From the NCBI GenBank assembly GCA_013397795.1, contig VZTJ01000255.1:1163105-1227104 (forward strand): 64,000 nt of DNA, in the 5' to 3' direction. Below the pieces are notes generated by a model. It was not told where the DNA came from. It saw nothing but the letters and a program-made list of their open reading frames with translations, and did no database searches. Positions within the stretch are counted from its first letter, which is position 1, and each line of letters opens with the position of its first letter. The position numbers and the translations under genes are program-made. This DNA comes from Orthonyx spaldingii (taxonomy: Eukaryota; Chordata; Aves; Passeriformes; Orthonychidae). Shown one piece after another: positions 37,501-49,760 of the stretch.

Positions 37501-39792
37501 TGACTATGGATTTTGTTTTATAACACGCAATGTATATTTCTATCCCATAATAACAAAAACCGTACATTTAACCATAATTTTCCTGGCTTTTGTTTGCATA
37601 AACAAAGCACCTCACAAAACATGAAGTGTTTCAGTTAGAGCTTTTCAAAACATCAACATTTAAGTTATCTTCTTAAAGCCATAAAACCTGCTATCTAGAA
37701 ATTTTCTAAATCACCTACTCAGATCTAATGGGAATATTTTGTTCAGGAATCTTCTGACATCCTTTTTATTTTTTTAATCAATGCGAATGCATGGAACATT
37801 CTACAGCTTGATAGAGCACAACAAAGTATTAGGTAGTAAAAAAGAATTCACTGGATATCAATCAATAATAAATTAGAACAAACATTTGCTGAATAAGTGC
37901 GCAATAATTGTGTGACCAATTCATTCCATACCATTTTGTTACTTGGCCAGTGTATCATTTACAATTAATCTCGAGATAGTAGTGAATAAAGAGAGACTGG
38001 GTGAGGATTTTTTTTGTATATAGCAAAGTCAGACATAGTTCTGGGAAAACACTCTATTTATAGAGTGAAGAATATTTAACAATAAAGTTAGATGAGAAAT
38101 AAGTATTTTAAATAAAACAGACAAAACAAACAAACAAAAACCCCCACCAAAACAATAAAAAACACCACCCAAACGTATCTCCTGGGTTCAAAAATATGTT
38201 ACAGTGATATTTTGTGATTTGCTCACAGGTTCCATTTTTCCAGTAGCGGCTTGGTTTGCCCCAGAAGAAAGAAGCACCATCAATTCCAGGCAGTGAGAGA
38301 GGGAGGTGCAGCGCACAAAGCTCTGGTATGATGTAAGGGTTTCTGCATTTTAATCTCTGTTCTCTTGTAATCTCCCTCTGTGGTTCAAGTCAAACCACTT
38401 ACTTCTTTTCTGCCACTGTTTCAATTTCAATACAATTTACTTATTTCCCAGGAGAAATGGAATGCTCATTTGTTATATGTAAAGCTGACTATAAAGCAAA
38501 TACAACTCTCCAACACCCACTCCCCATTACTTTTGGAAATATCTTAAAATATTGGCAAGTGGAGGAGGGGGGAGGGGGGACAGAAAGGACAAAAACATTT
38601 GTGCTCTGCAAGTTATCCTGCTGCATCAGGGATTATATTGGCTTGCAGAAAAAAGGCATCTCTCTCATCCCAACGAGATCTTAGTGTCTTTCCCCTCATC
38701 ATCCCATGCCAGGACTGCTGATGCCTTTGTGATTAGTAAGGGAAGAGGTCTGTGACTGTTAAACACAAGATCCCTAATCTTGTCATCCCTTGTGGTTCCC
38801 CGGCCATCCTCTTGCTTGTCACTGACTTCAGTCAGCCTTTTGGTGACACCTTCAGCACCTGTGACAAAGTGCCCCAGGTCAGGTACTGTCAGCCCTCTCT
38901 TCTATCTTTTGCCTAAGGTAAGAAGTTTGTTTCCCTTGTCCCAAGGACAAGACTGTAGCAGTTATTTCCCCAAACAGCCTTGAGATCCAAAAGGGTCTTC
39001 AAGAAATCGATGTTTATTTGGAAAACAAGAAAAATACCACAGCCAAATCAAAGCTAAACTGTTCAAAAACACCTATCCCAGACTCCCCAGTGGCAGGGAT
39101 AGGTCTAAACAATTGAAGTCACTGAAAGAAAATCATAAAATTCCTTGCTTGGATTTCCAAAGTCCTGCATCTCTCTCAACTGTCAAAGTCCTTGTATGAC
39201 CCTCAGTACTCAGATGTCTCTGAGTCCCCAGCGTCACCGTTCTCGGTCTCTTGAAGCTAGATAGATATCTGTCAATTATACCCTTCAGGGTACTTTGATG
39301 TGGCCAGATATGACCTTACTCATTACCATACCAGGCATGAAAACATCTTTTGTATAGACAATAAGATTTGTTCATGCCATATGCAGCCTCCTTTCTTTGG
39401 CCTGGCTTATACCATGTTGTCTAGCCCAGTTTGATACTATATATGCAGTTTCTGTAATTGGTACAGTACTTTGTTGTAATTGCTGCTTTACTCCTGCACC
39501 AAAACTCAGTGGTGTTTGTCTAGTCTTACAGTGAATGAATATGCTTGTACTGCCTTCTCAAATATGGAGAATATCCATCTTCAAATGCAGTTATTTAATG
39601 CTAGGTAGATTTTTATTGACACGGCACAGCAGGTTACCTGAAACTATGTCAATCAGAAGTGCGGAGGGATCATTTTTCATAACAATTCTCAATGAAATAC
39701 TTCTATAACAAATGTACTACTGTCATTATCCAAAATTAAAATTACTGAAATTGCAACAGTCTTTCTCTCATGCAGTACTTTTGCAGGCAAAG

Positions 39793-39794
<2 letters not shown>
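34550..39794. other. Noncoding stretch, no gene seen
   Basis: Unique sequence with a candidate regulatory block (35060-35340), an A/C-rich patch (38116-38175) and a GC-richer patch at about 38560-39260. The latter has a TTTATT (an antisense poly(A)-like hexamer) near 39013 but no LTR ends. A 7-bp inverted repeat CACTCTA...TAGAGTG lies at 38050-38067. No gene is supported. Confidence 0.6.
35060..35340. promoter_or_regulatory. Candidate conserved noncoding element
   Basis: Complex AT-rich sequence with several homeodomain/POU-like words (CTTTTAATTTTCATTTAAAT at 35203-35222, TATAATTACATG near 35228, TGATTAATGAA near 35299) and no simple repeats. This is inference from texture only. Confidence 0.2.
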
Positions 39795-39854
<60 letters not shown>

Positions 39855-39864
39855 CCCCCCCCCC
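39795..39864 (+). repeat. (AC)29 microsatellite followed by C13
   Basis: A pure AC run (39795-39852) runs directly into a C homopolymer ending at 39864. An ambiguous base N sits at 39885. The compound repeat probably caused sequencing uncertainty; unit counts should be treated as approximate. Confidence 0.95.
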
Positions 39865-42800
39865 TCATAGACCCCACAAAGAATNCTCTTATAGCCCCCA
39901 AGTAGTATATTTTTTAAAAGAGAGAGTTGGTATTCATGGGAAGCTGGTTATTTTAGTGTCATCTTATTTCTGAGACACTAAGCAGAGCCTATATGGAGAC
40001 TGGTTCTCCAACACAGCAGCTTGTTAAGGGGAGTTGAGTGACATCCCAGCATACATCTAGCTTCCTACTGAGTCTCCAACATCTGTTACTGCCTAACTGC
40101 CTGAAATACGTAGTGCTTTCTAAGAAAAAAAGTAAGGTTTGTTTTTGTTTTTACACATATGCTCAGCTGAAAAGTGTGTGAGCTGATCCCCATCACATCC
40201 TTGGACATCTATGTCATCTGCTTACATACTGCAAGATATAGACTGATTTAGTGTAAGCTTTGCTCTGCTAACATTTTCTTAAAGACACAGAGAAAGGTAA
40301 ATAAAGCTGGAAAAACATCCATCCATATATATATATATATCTCACTATTATACAGGCAGGAACTATGTTGAGTTGACAAAAAATGTGGGTGTTCTTTCAA
40401 ACAAACTTAGTGATGGAAGCTTAACAAAGCTGTAGTGGGTGATAAATCTTGAGGGCAGATCCCAGTTCTGGAAATGGGCACAAAGTTTAGGCTCAAATCC
40501 AAGCATACTGCATTAAACCTAAATATTTTAAGTCTGATATGTATCAGACAGCTAATTTGTTGGATCAAGTCATCATCACTATAAAAACCCCATATCCTGA
40601 AACTGCCAAATCCAAGTTCAGAATTTAGCAGGAAAATGTCTGGCTCCTATTCAAAAACACAATGCAGAAGTGCCTGTGCTCCCAGAATCAGTCCCTAGTG
40701 CATGACCACCTTCAGGTAGAAGCAGCCAGATGGGAACAAACAGTGCTCTGCATTGCAAGTCCTGGAAAAATTCCAGATGAATGACGGGTAGGAAATAGCA
40801 GTAAAATTTAAGCATTAAATACCACTAAAAAGATATATAATGTAAGAAAATATTGAATCAAAACTAAATCCTTTATAAAATTCAAGGTCGTCTTAATAGG
40901 TAAAATCTTCTAACCCATAAAAACTGGGGTTCAGCTGATCTCAAGAAGAAAAACCAGTAAATTTCACAGTGCATTCCAATAGGCAAAAAATTGTAGAAGT
41001 TTTCTTAATTTCAGCATTAGGAATAAAATCCATCAAAAGCCAGAAAAAAGGAAGCATGGGATGCTGGACACAGCTGTCTAATCAGACCTTGGCTAATGTA
41101 AACAAGATCTAGTAAGTGAATCTGTAACTGTTATATGAATAAACTTCAGAAAACATCAGGTCTGTGTTATATTATTGAATGATACAACTATATTTAAGTA
41201 ACTACAACGTTTAATTTTATTCTTTTTTTAGTTAGTTAAGAAAATCCATACATCACTACCAAATAAAAGAAAAAAAGTGTTTCCTTAGACTATTCCATTA
41301 CTTGCTAGGGCCGCATAATAAGTTTAAGCAAAAATATTTAAATGTAAGTTTTTATTGGGATAAAGAGTGCTCAAAGGGGAGTTTGAATCTAACCACAGTA
41401 TTATGACAGCACAATTTTGGTAGCAGAAATATTGTTTGGAAGGAGGCATTTCTTAGTAGCAAACTGAGTCAGTAAGAGCAAGTTACTTCTGGAATCAGTA
41501 TTTTTTAATTAACATCTAGTGCCAATCCACATATTTGGGGCTTATCTTAAAAGCAGGCATAAATTAGGGCTTTATATACATCACTGACAGTCTGTCCCAG
41601 CAGAGTGTTTCTCCCCACTAAGGCAGGTAGCAAAGTCAAGGGCAAAGGTTTTAAGAGAAGTAAAGCATAGCCAAGGGAAGAGAGCAGAACTACAAAGGAA
41701 ATGTGATATTAATACTGTAGGAAGAAGATGTCAGAATTGGAGGAGAGGCAAGAACGAATGCAGAAAAGCTAATGCATTGAGGCAGTTAACGATATGCAAA
41801 CGGATTCGTCCCATTCACAACTCCAGGCATCTCTGTTTATTGGTATGGGTAGCTACCAAAAGAAATCTAATTGCATTAAAATTTGACTGATGAGAAGGCA
41901 GACACTCAGAAAAATTATTTGTTTGCTTCAGCTGTCCCATAGGTGAAATTCCAAATATTCCCACAAAGCTATAGGCAAATAAAAAACAGCAAAAAGAACA
42001 TAAGAGATATAAAATTCAGAAAACTCAAAAACTTCATGTTACAGCTGCAGTATACCTTCTCACTGTTTATAATAGCAAGTAAAACAAATACAAGACCTGA
42101 GTATGTTTAAAATCTGTTCTGAAAATACACTCAGCTTTTCTTTGTTTTCCAAAAGAGCTACACCATCTACAGTGACCTGGTACATAAGCCCCTGAGAATT
42201 AATGAGAAGGATTAATACATATTGTTATGACTCAAAGCATTTTATGATTAAAAAAGGGCCCATTTAACCATAATGATTCAAATTTAGCTGCAGCAATAGC
42301 AGGCGAAATTCCCATTGATTTAAGTGAGGCTGAATTCAGTTCTCATCTCTTATGCCTTAATAACACTGTGGGCCTGAATATGACAGTGCCTCTTACTTTG
42401 TGTTTAACCAAAACAAATGTCTTAAAGGCCATCATTCATCTTTAACCCTCAATAGAGTGCTGTTTCATCATTTTCTCCCTACAAGGTGTATCTCTTAATT
42501 CAAATGTATGCAATAAAAAGCATTCCCAAAGTATATCATATCTAGTTAACCATGTTAAGTATTCCCTAAATGGAAAGGTCATTGATATTGGATGGATTTC
42601 TCAATTGGAACAGAAGACTATATCTCTGAGGAATTTTTATAGATGACATCCATATGTCTTAATTCCAGATTGTTTAATGCAGAGTACTTTTTGGTAGATA
42701 CATTAAACAACATAATGAGTTAAAAAAATAAAGAATTAAAAATAAAAGTCTCCTTCATCTACTTCATGTCTTGATTTAGATTTTATTTGGTTGGACAGTG

Positions 42801-44699
42801 CAAAAAAATATATATTAGGTTACTTGTGATAGCATTTTAAGAACACACACCCAAATGTCTTGAAATCTGAGTGTGCTGCACTCTACAGAAAAAAAAACTT
42901 TCAACTGAAACATAATAAACCAAATAATTGAAAATCCTGGTGTTTTGTCTGAAGTTAAACAGACATTTATAGGACTTTATGCAGTCACTAATTTTGACTT
43001 CTGCACTGTTGTATAAAACACAGTATTCACAAATTTCATAAAGTATCAAGGTAGTTCCCAAATTACTCATTTTTCTGTTCCAGAGATAAAGATTTATTTA
43101 GGGTAACTTGAAACCAAAACTATTTTCTTCTATGTTCAGACCCCACCCAAGGCAGTTATTATCAGAATATGTTTTCCTGTCATGCCATGATTCTGTATCT
43201 CAAATGCCTCCACAGTGCATTGCCTGTCTCATGTGCCCCTCCTGCATAGATCTCACATCTGCTCACCTTTATAAGGAGAGCCCAGAGGACAGGCCTTGGT
43301 GGCCTTCAACTGTCCCAAGGAGGAAGAAGGAAACAACAGCACACAGGAGTGCTTGTTTTAAAAGCTATCCAGCTTGCTTCTGGGAACAAAGCCTTGGATA
43401 CAGTAGGGTGAAGAAAGGCTACAGAAATGCAGCACTCTGAAATTTCAGAAATTTCTAGAAACACTACCACCACCACTAGACATACATCACCAATTCTGAG
43501 GTGGTGATTAACCATCATGATGATACTTTGGGGACTATAAAAATACCACGCAATTGGTTTTCATCTTTATTCATAAGAATAAAGGAGAAATTGTCCAAAT
43601 AGAAATCAGCAAAACGTGGTGCAGGTGGAAGTTGAAGGAGTGCTCCGTGGTCCCTTCTCTTATATCCAAGCCTGAACTCAAGTGGGGCAGCACCCCACTG
43701 GTCTTTGGTGGCTCCTTCCTGTGGTACTTTCTCTCTGAACAGGCTTTACCCAAACCAAACAATCCTGATCAGCAAGAGATCACAGCTCTCACACTACCCC
43801 TGATTACCACCACTACAGACTACAATGCTAAGAGGTGGCAAGCAAATTGGTGGGGGGAAGGGAAGGGCCAGACAGTAGCAGTCTTTAATTCAAGATATTG
43901 GCAACCTTTTAATGAAGATGCTGGACAACGTTAGCAAGGGGCTTGAACAGTCTTTTCTTCATGTTTCTTGAAAAGACTGACCTGGCTGAAATAAAGAGCT
44001 TGTTTTTACAAAACCAGACTGACAAGACTAATTTAAAAAGGGCGTTCAGTGAATCATTTCTTTTAGATGTGACTGTAACATCAGTTTGAGAAAACTGCAT
44101 GGAATTATGCACCAGGTAAGAAGCAGTCCTGTGTTTTAGGTGAAAAGAGAGTTTGTGCACAAGTCAGTATTAATCTTAGACCCTAACAGAAACCTTTGAT
44201 CAGCAACATCTTTTTCCTACCTTCTGTTTAAACAAAGAAGGAAAGACACTATCACAGTGCTCCTTAAAATGTACAAATAATTTCTTCTTGTCCTGAGTTT
44301 GCTTTGCATCTCCATTGATTCTGCTGATGAGAATTTTGCTGCTGCTGCAGAATCACACAAGGGTACCTTCCCCTGCACAAGGGTAGCGGCAACAGCTTCC
44401 TCCGAGCAAGACCTTTCCTGCTTCACCTTTCAGGTCATGCTGCCTCACTGATATTTAAATTTTTTTAAATGGCTTAGCATGCACTTCTGAGTCCTCATCT
44501 TTAGACAAACTCTTGGTTCACCTTCTAGACCTAGACTCCTCCAAGATCAGCCTCACATAAATATTGTTAGTTAAAGCTACTCAGATCAGGACAGACCTAT
44601 TCTGTTCAGCCTTTTTTCCCCCCTCCCTTTTTCAAAAAAAAAGGGCAAACTGTTTTATATCGACAACCATCTGTGAGCCTGTCTTTTAGGCCATCAAAC
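39865..44699. other. Noncoding stretch, no gene seen
   Basis: Unique sequence with a short (AT)8 at 40325-40340, a possible ancient repeat at 42300-42345, and a 126-codon open frame at 43554-43934 that has no recognisable domain and an expected chance length. No RNA gene is seen. Confidence 0.55.
42300..42345 (+). repeat. Possible ancient sauropsid repeat fragment
   Basis: The words GCGAAATTCCCATTGATTTA and GTGAGGCTGAATTCAGTTCT echo the 'aaattcccattgacttcagtgaggc' motif found in old interspersed repeats of reptiles and birds. Short and diverged. Confidence 0.35.
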
Positions 44700-45140
44700 T
44701 CTTCCATCCATTACCAAGAGCCTTCCTCACCTCCGCTGCATGACAGCGCAATAAAGATGACATACTAATTCAATGACTTGTAATTTCAGCTAAACAAAGA
44801 CAAGTGCTGCAGCTTCTCCTTTTGTATTTCGGTGCCATATCGGCGAAGCCAGCTATGCAAACATAGCACTGGGAGGGTTTTATGACAGCAGTTGAATGGG
44901 GAGAGTAGCTTGGTGTTGCTTTTTTATGGGTTTTGGCTCCATGATATTTGGCTCAGTGCTGCTGGCCATTGCCATTGTGTCTGGATTCTATGTCAGCAGC
45001 AGCTAATTGTTCCAATAATGTTTATCATAGGGATCCACCAGGGAGCTGTATATGTGGAGATAAGCTACAGGGCAATGATACTCACTATCTTACTGATCTC
45101 TATACACAGTGCTTTTGCTTCATGCCAAAAAGCTCTTTAG
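44700..45140. promoter_or_regulatory. Candidate conserved noncoding element (strongest in window)
   Basis: A repeat-free, information-rich block. Motifs in order: MEIS-like TGACAG (44741-44746), HOX/CDX-like CAATAAA (44749-44755), FOX/SOX-like TAAACAAAG (44791-44799), and an octamer-like ATGCAAA (44855-44861) set inside a perfect palindrome GCTATG-CAAA-CATAGC (44852-44867). GATA and E-box-like words follow (45000-45065). Both 80-94-codon frames here lack any family motif, so I do not call them genes. Clustering of pluripotency/neural-type sites suggests an enhancer; conservation was not measured. Confidence 0.35.
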
Positions 45141-45151
45141 GTTTCCAGTCT

Positions 45152-45188
45152 AAAAAAGAAAGGAAAAAAAAAAAAAAAGGAAAAAATA
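45152..45188 (+). repeat. Purine-rich A tract
   Basis: Low-complexity A/G run with an A14-15 core directly after the candidate regulatory block. Confidence 0.88.
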
Positions 45189-48100
45189 ACAGCTTAATCA
45201 TTGTGCCAACAATAGTGTCTAAGGGGATGTAATCAGGTTCCTCTGATAATCTTAGTAACACATGAAAGTCATGCGCAAAAGCAGTAATTGAAGTAGTTGG
45301 TTCTTTCTACCACCTGCTGTTGAAGTCACAGGTTAATCTAAATGAGGTCCCCTTCCTATGAAGTGGGATGCAGAGCACTTTTAAAAACATGAAAACGTCT
45401 TATGCAGGCTTTGCAAAATAATAAAGAAACAGTTCATTAAATGAAAAGTATTAAGAATCCAGTGCTTGCTCAACATTTCATGCTGCTATCGGGTGCCATA
45501 TCCAAGTGGAAAAGCCATTCTAATGTTTAAACCCCAATGCACACTTCAGTTTGCATGAGGAAGCAGACAAAAGGAATTTTTCAGGCAGATGCCCCCAAAT
45601 AACTAGACATTAGGGAGTCAATGTAACAGGTAGCAAGAAAGTGATTGGCTTTTAGGGTTTGTTTTTGACCCCCAAGAATAATACAGAAATAAATTTCTAA
45701 GGACACAATGACATGCTTTTATGTATTTACCAGTAGATAATTTGCATTCCTAATTCTCTTGCAAGTTCTTCACATTATTTCAAGGATTACAAAATAAACA
45801 GTTGAAGATTTGAGCTCTGAACTGGTCAATTTACAATGTTTTCCAGCTGTGTTTTGATCCACAACCCAAATATAGGACAAAAGCAATAAAATGAAAATGT
45901 CATTGTGGTTAAGAACCACTATAATTACAAACACTCTTTGTACCTTTTACCATAATAAATTACTTATAATTAAAGCCTCAATGCTGTGGCTGTATTACCA
46001 GCTAACTATTATTCTTACTGGCCCTGTGAAGTTGCCCCAAGATCTCTGCCACACACATTATTAATCTGCTTAAGTATTAGGTGCATAAACTCAGCAGAGT
46101 TAATAAAATGCTATAGCTTCATCTCCAAAGTACAGAAATCCCTCCCTTATGGAAAAGTCCTGAAGGATTTAATAAGGATACCACTAGTTATTTCCTATAG
46201 AAATTACTCCGAAGTAATTTACATAATTTGAGAAAATGATATACTTCCTACAGGCTTTTGAACCATCCTAAGGGATTCTGTAGGAAAGATAGCAGACTTT
46301 CTGAAATTTTATTCAATATTATAATATTCTACTATATTCTAGAGAAATCTTCCATGAATCTTCTCTGAAGTTAAACTGATGCTGTTGCTGGGAACAGCAC
46401 GTTTGTGAGTATTTTTTCCCTTTTGTTTCGTGCCATACACAGTGACTGCATCAGCATTATCAAGCAAAGCTGCACAGTGGGACTGGATCTGTAGAGCCAA
46501 ACAGCTGGGGCTGAGGATACAGAATTCACATTATACACATTTTTGGGTGGTGGTTAAAACGGGCTAGTTTTATTGTGGTGCCTTGGGCCAGCTGCTGTGG
46601 ACTAGGTGTGCTCCTAGAGAGTGTCCTTTGCTTTAGTTTCACATAAAATTGCAGTATTTGAAGTTTCTCTTCAAAAGCACATCTATTGCCAAACTAATAG
46701 GTTAATGCAGATGTACCAGCATACCAGTGTCTTCTGTGTACCATATAAGCCATGCTTCATTGGGAGGAATTGTTTTTTGTGAGAAATGGGTGAAAGTCAA
46801 GGCAGAATATGACACATTAGAAATATTTCAGGCATAAAGTAAGAAACAAGTCTTCAAATGCATTTACATCTACCACAATGACTGAATCCATAACAAAACA
46901 ATACAGCAACAAAGTCCAGAGAACTGTGGTGAAAATTGGAAATCTTCATGCCAAAAACCCAGACAATATTTCTATAGTTATTCATAAGTAGTGAACAAAA
47001 TGAACTGATCATTCACTTGTATTTGTTTGCTCTTTCAGGGTTATCCTGACACAGACAATACAGCTAGGGAAACTTTTAACTGTGTATCATTGACAGAAGA
47101 ATAAAAAAAACCAAACCAAAAACCCAAATAAACAATTTAAAGTGTTTTTCAAGATGCCAACTTTCACCAACTTTCTCAGAAATTTTGAGACACCTCAGGT
47201 TTCTCTATGTTAAAAGAAAAGCTAAGCACACACAGAGAGATCCTGCAACCATCAAAACTAATAGTTAGTAAAAGCAGAATGTAATACAGACTATCCTTTA
47301 ATAAGGAATAGGATGATGATATACAAAGTGCAGCCTACATGGACTTCTGAGATCCCCTTGCTGCATAGCCTGAGTGATATATTTTCATTTTTCACATTCA
47401 TCTTGCTTTTTATTTTAGAAATCAAGGCCTGATTTTGCCATCATTAGTCACAATGAGTAGTAACTGACTCTGCAAGTAATCCCTATTGATTTCAGTATTA
47501 ATTCTTGTTAAATGCTGTTCATACTGGAGAATAGGTGCCACGAAGGAGAAGTTAGAAGGATTCATGTACTGTTTAATCTTATTTCATCTCTCTTTTTCCT
47601 CCTTCATATTAGTGTGTGTGCATTCGTCTGTCTCTCTATTTCAATCCCCTACTTTTTGCCCCAGCCCTTTCCAGATCTTAGATGCTGTTCTCTCCCTTCC
47701 TGACCCTTCCTCCCTCTCTGCCCTCTCCCCTCCCCTGTGAATCTCAAACTGCTTACATTTCTAACTGTTAGCAAGGAGACAGGCCAGAATGGGTCCAAGT
47801 CCACCAAGCTTTCTGTTACCTGTTACCAAACTGCACAAATCATTGTTGGACCTCTGCCTATACTTGCCAAGTTCCCAGTATCCCCCTTCCTTACTTGAAA
47901 TGGGCTGTGAAGGACAAAAGCATGTGTAGAAGTTTCAGAGATTCATGGAAGTAACACTCCCAAATCTGCCATCGATCTGTATGGAGGAGCAAGATGTTGC
48001 TCATTACCCTCTTTTCCTTCCTGCTTCCATACTCAATACAGGGTTAATGCCTGTGACCTTGCTTTCTTAACACATATAGGAATATACAAATTGAAAATAA

Positions 48101-49259
48101 ACACAAAAGCAACCTTTCAAAACAAAATTCTCATTCATGTTCCCTCAGGGATAGGTGAGAGAATACTGTCTCTGATGTCTAAGTCAAGTTACAGCAATAT
48201 AGAACTGGAGATACAATATCTCCTTATTCTCCTGCTTTTACTGTTCCACTAGAGGTGAGTACAGATTCCATTCACTCTATGTTGTCTAGAGGAAAATTAA
48301 AATACAGAAAAATGGAGCAGAGTTACCAGAAAGACCCATTCTATTCCGACTGCACTGAGGAGGATCTGTATGATGCATTTCAAAAACCTTTCCTCAAAGA
48401 CCTCACCATTTTATCCTGTACATTTCATGTGCCATGCAGGACTTTCTAAGAGAAGCAGCAACTAGGTTGGGATGTGCAACTCGGATTCCAGCTCATCCAT
48501 ATTCTTGACTGCTGAGTTAACTTTTTAAAGATCTACAACCATTAGGAATAATTCAAAATATATTGGCATCTCCTATTTCTCGTACTTGGCCTGAGTTCAT
48601 TCTTCTCGTTTGGGAATGAATCTTTCAAGCTTTACTTTTCCATTTCACTGCTCTAGCGGCTTTCTACAACATTTGCAGAGCCAGGATGGTGGATATGTAG
48701 CTTCTGAATGAACTATAATTGCTTGTATCATCTTCAGAATATCAATCTTCAGGACTCTCCTATTTACTAGTTTATTCCTAAAATAAACTTTGCTTTTAAG
48801 CACCAGATGGCTTTTCCACAGCAAGATGGCTCAGGGTACTACCAATGTTTATTCCGTGCTCTCAGAGAAATTTCTGGTTGGATTCTGCTTAAAATAGGTG
48901 ATGGATTCTATCAAATACATGTTTTTAACTTCCTCCTGTTTAACACTTTACTGTAATACGGCATTTGCATACTACCAAACTTCTAAATGCCAGATACAGA
49001 TAATACTTATTAAATAAAATGAAAGTATGCCCTTACCTATGAGTAAAATGAATGAAATACATGCTCGATTTAGAATAAATGAGAAAAAGTCATGTGTAAC
49101 CACTGTGCAAATTATTTTTTATAAGAGGAAAACAAAACACAATAAAAGCTAGTGAGCATTTACATTAGATTCTAGAAGTGTTTCTGAGGAAAAAACTAGT
49201 AGATTTTTAAAATACGTAATTTATGAGTAGACAAATAATTGCATTTTTAAGGGAGTTTT
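45189..49259. other. Noncoding stretch, no gene seen
   Basis: AT-rich unique sequence with an ancient repeat (47421-47500), a C/A low-complexity patch (47103-47133) and a pyrimidine-rich patch (47575-47740) that explains the open frames there. No gene is supported. Confidence 0.6.
47421..47500 (+). repeat. Ancient sauropsid interspersed repeat fragment
   Basis: The words GGCCTGATTTTGCCATCATT, AGTCACAATGAGTAGTAACT and CCCTATTGATTTCAGT match a widely recurring old motif in turtles, crocodilians and birds (ggcctgattttgcc...actcacattgagtagtac...cccattgatttca). The copy is diverged and dead; the family name is not assigned. Confidence 0.5.
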
Positions 49260-49640
49260 TAACGTGAATGATGAATGCTATAGGAAAGAGCAGCTGTTGG
49301 CCCCTTCTACTATGCAAACCAAAGAACCCTACAATCCACTTAAGCACAATTACAGCAGTAATTGTACGGGAAAAATAGGAAAGGGAGTTTTAAAAACAGT
49401 CCCAACCATGCCTGAGAAATTTGTGCAAAATACTTTTAAAGCCCTTAAAGAGTCTTTACATATACCTGTTTAAGAACTGGATGTTTCCATTTTAATTTCT
49501 GCACTATTAACACATTTGCCAGCTAAGCTCTGATGCCAATATTATTGTTAAAATGGCAACATGCAGAGCTGTTGAAACTATTGCAAATAAATATTTATCT
49601 GTCAAGCAGTATTCTGGGGTAAAGCATATTTCATTTAAGA
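49260..49640. promoter_or_regulatory. Candidate conserved noncoding element
   Basis: A complex block with the near-palindrome ACAATTACAGCAGTAATTGT (49346-49365), which contains two inverted ATTAC/GTAAT homeodomain-like half sites, plus TATGCAAACC and FOX/MEF-like words at 49580-49600. There is no coding motif in the 69-codon plus-strand frame it contains. This is inference only. Confidence 0.27.
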
Positions 49641-49734
49641 AACACGTGGAAAAAATTCTTACTCATCCTACCAGCACTGAAATGCTAAGATACGGGAATA
49701 TTTTCTTATTTCTCAGAGTATGTATCTGCTTCTG

Positions 49735-49760
49735 GAATTACACCTAGGAATTACACCTAG
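49735..49760 (+). repeat. Perfect 13-bp tandem duplication
   Basis: GAATTACACCTAG occurs twice back to back with no mismatch, so it is a recent or conserved micro-duplication. Confidence 0.95.

Noticed and set aside
38760..39540. Possible antisense LTR (GC-richer, TTTATT near 39013)
   Set aside because: No TG/CA ends, target-site duplication or family-specific words could be found.
43554..43934. 126-codon open frame outside recognised repeats
   Set aside because: It shows no domain or codon signature, and about one frame of this length is expected by chance in this much AT-rich DNA.
47575..47740. Overlapping 63- and 84-codon frames with hydrophobic stretches
   Set aside because: The open frames result from a pyrimidine-rich tract; there is no signal-peptide or domain logic.
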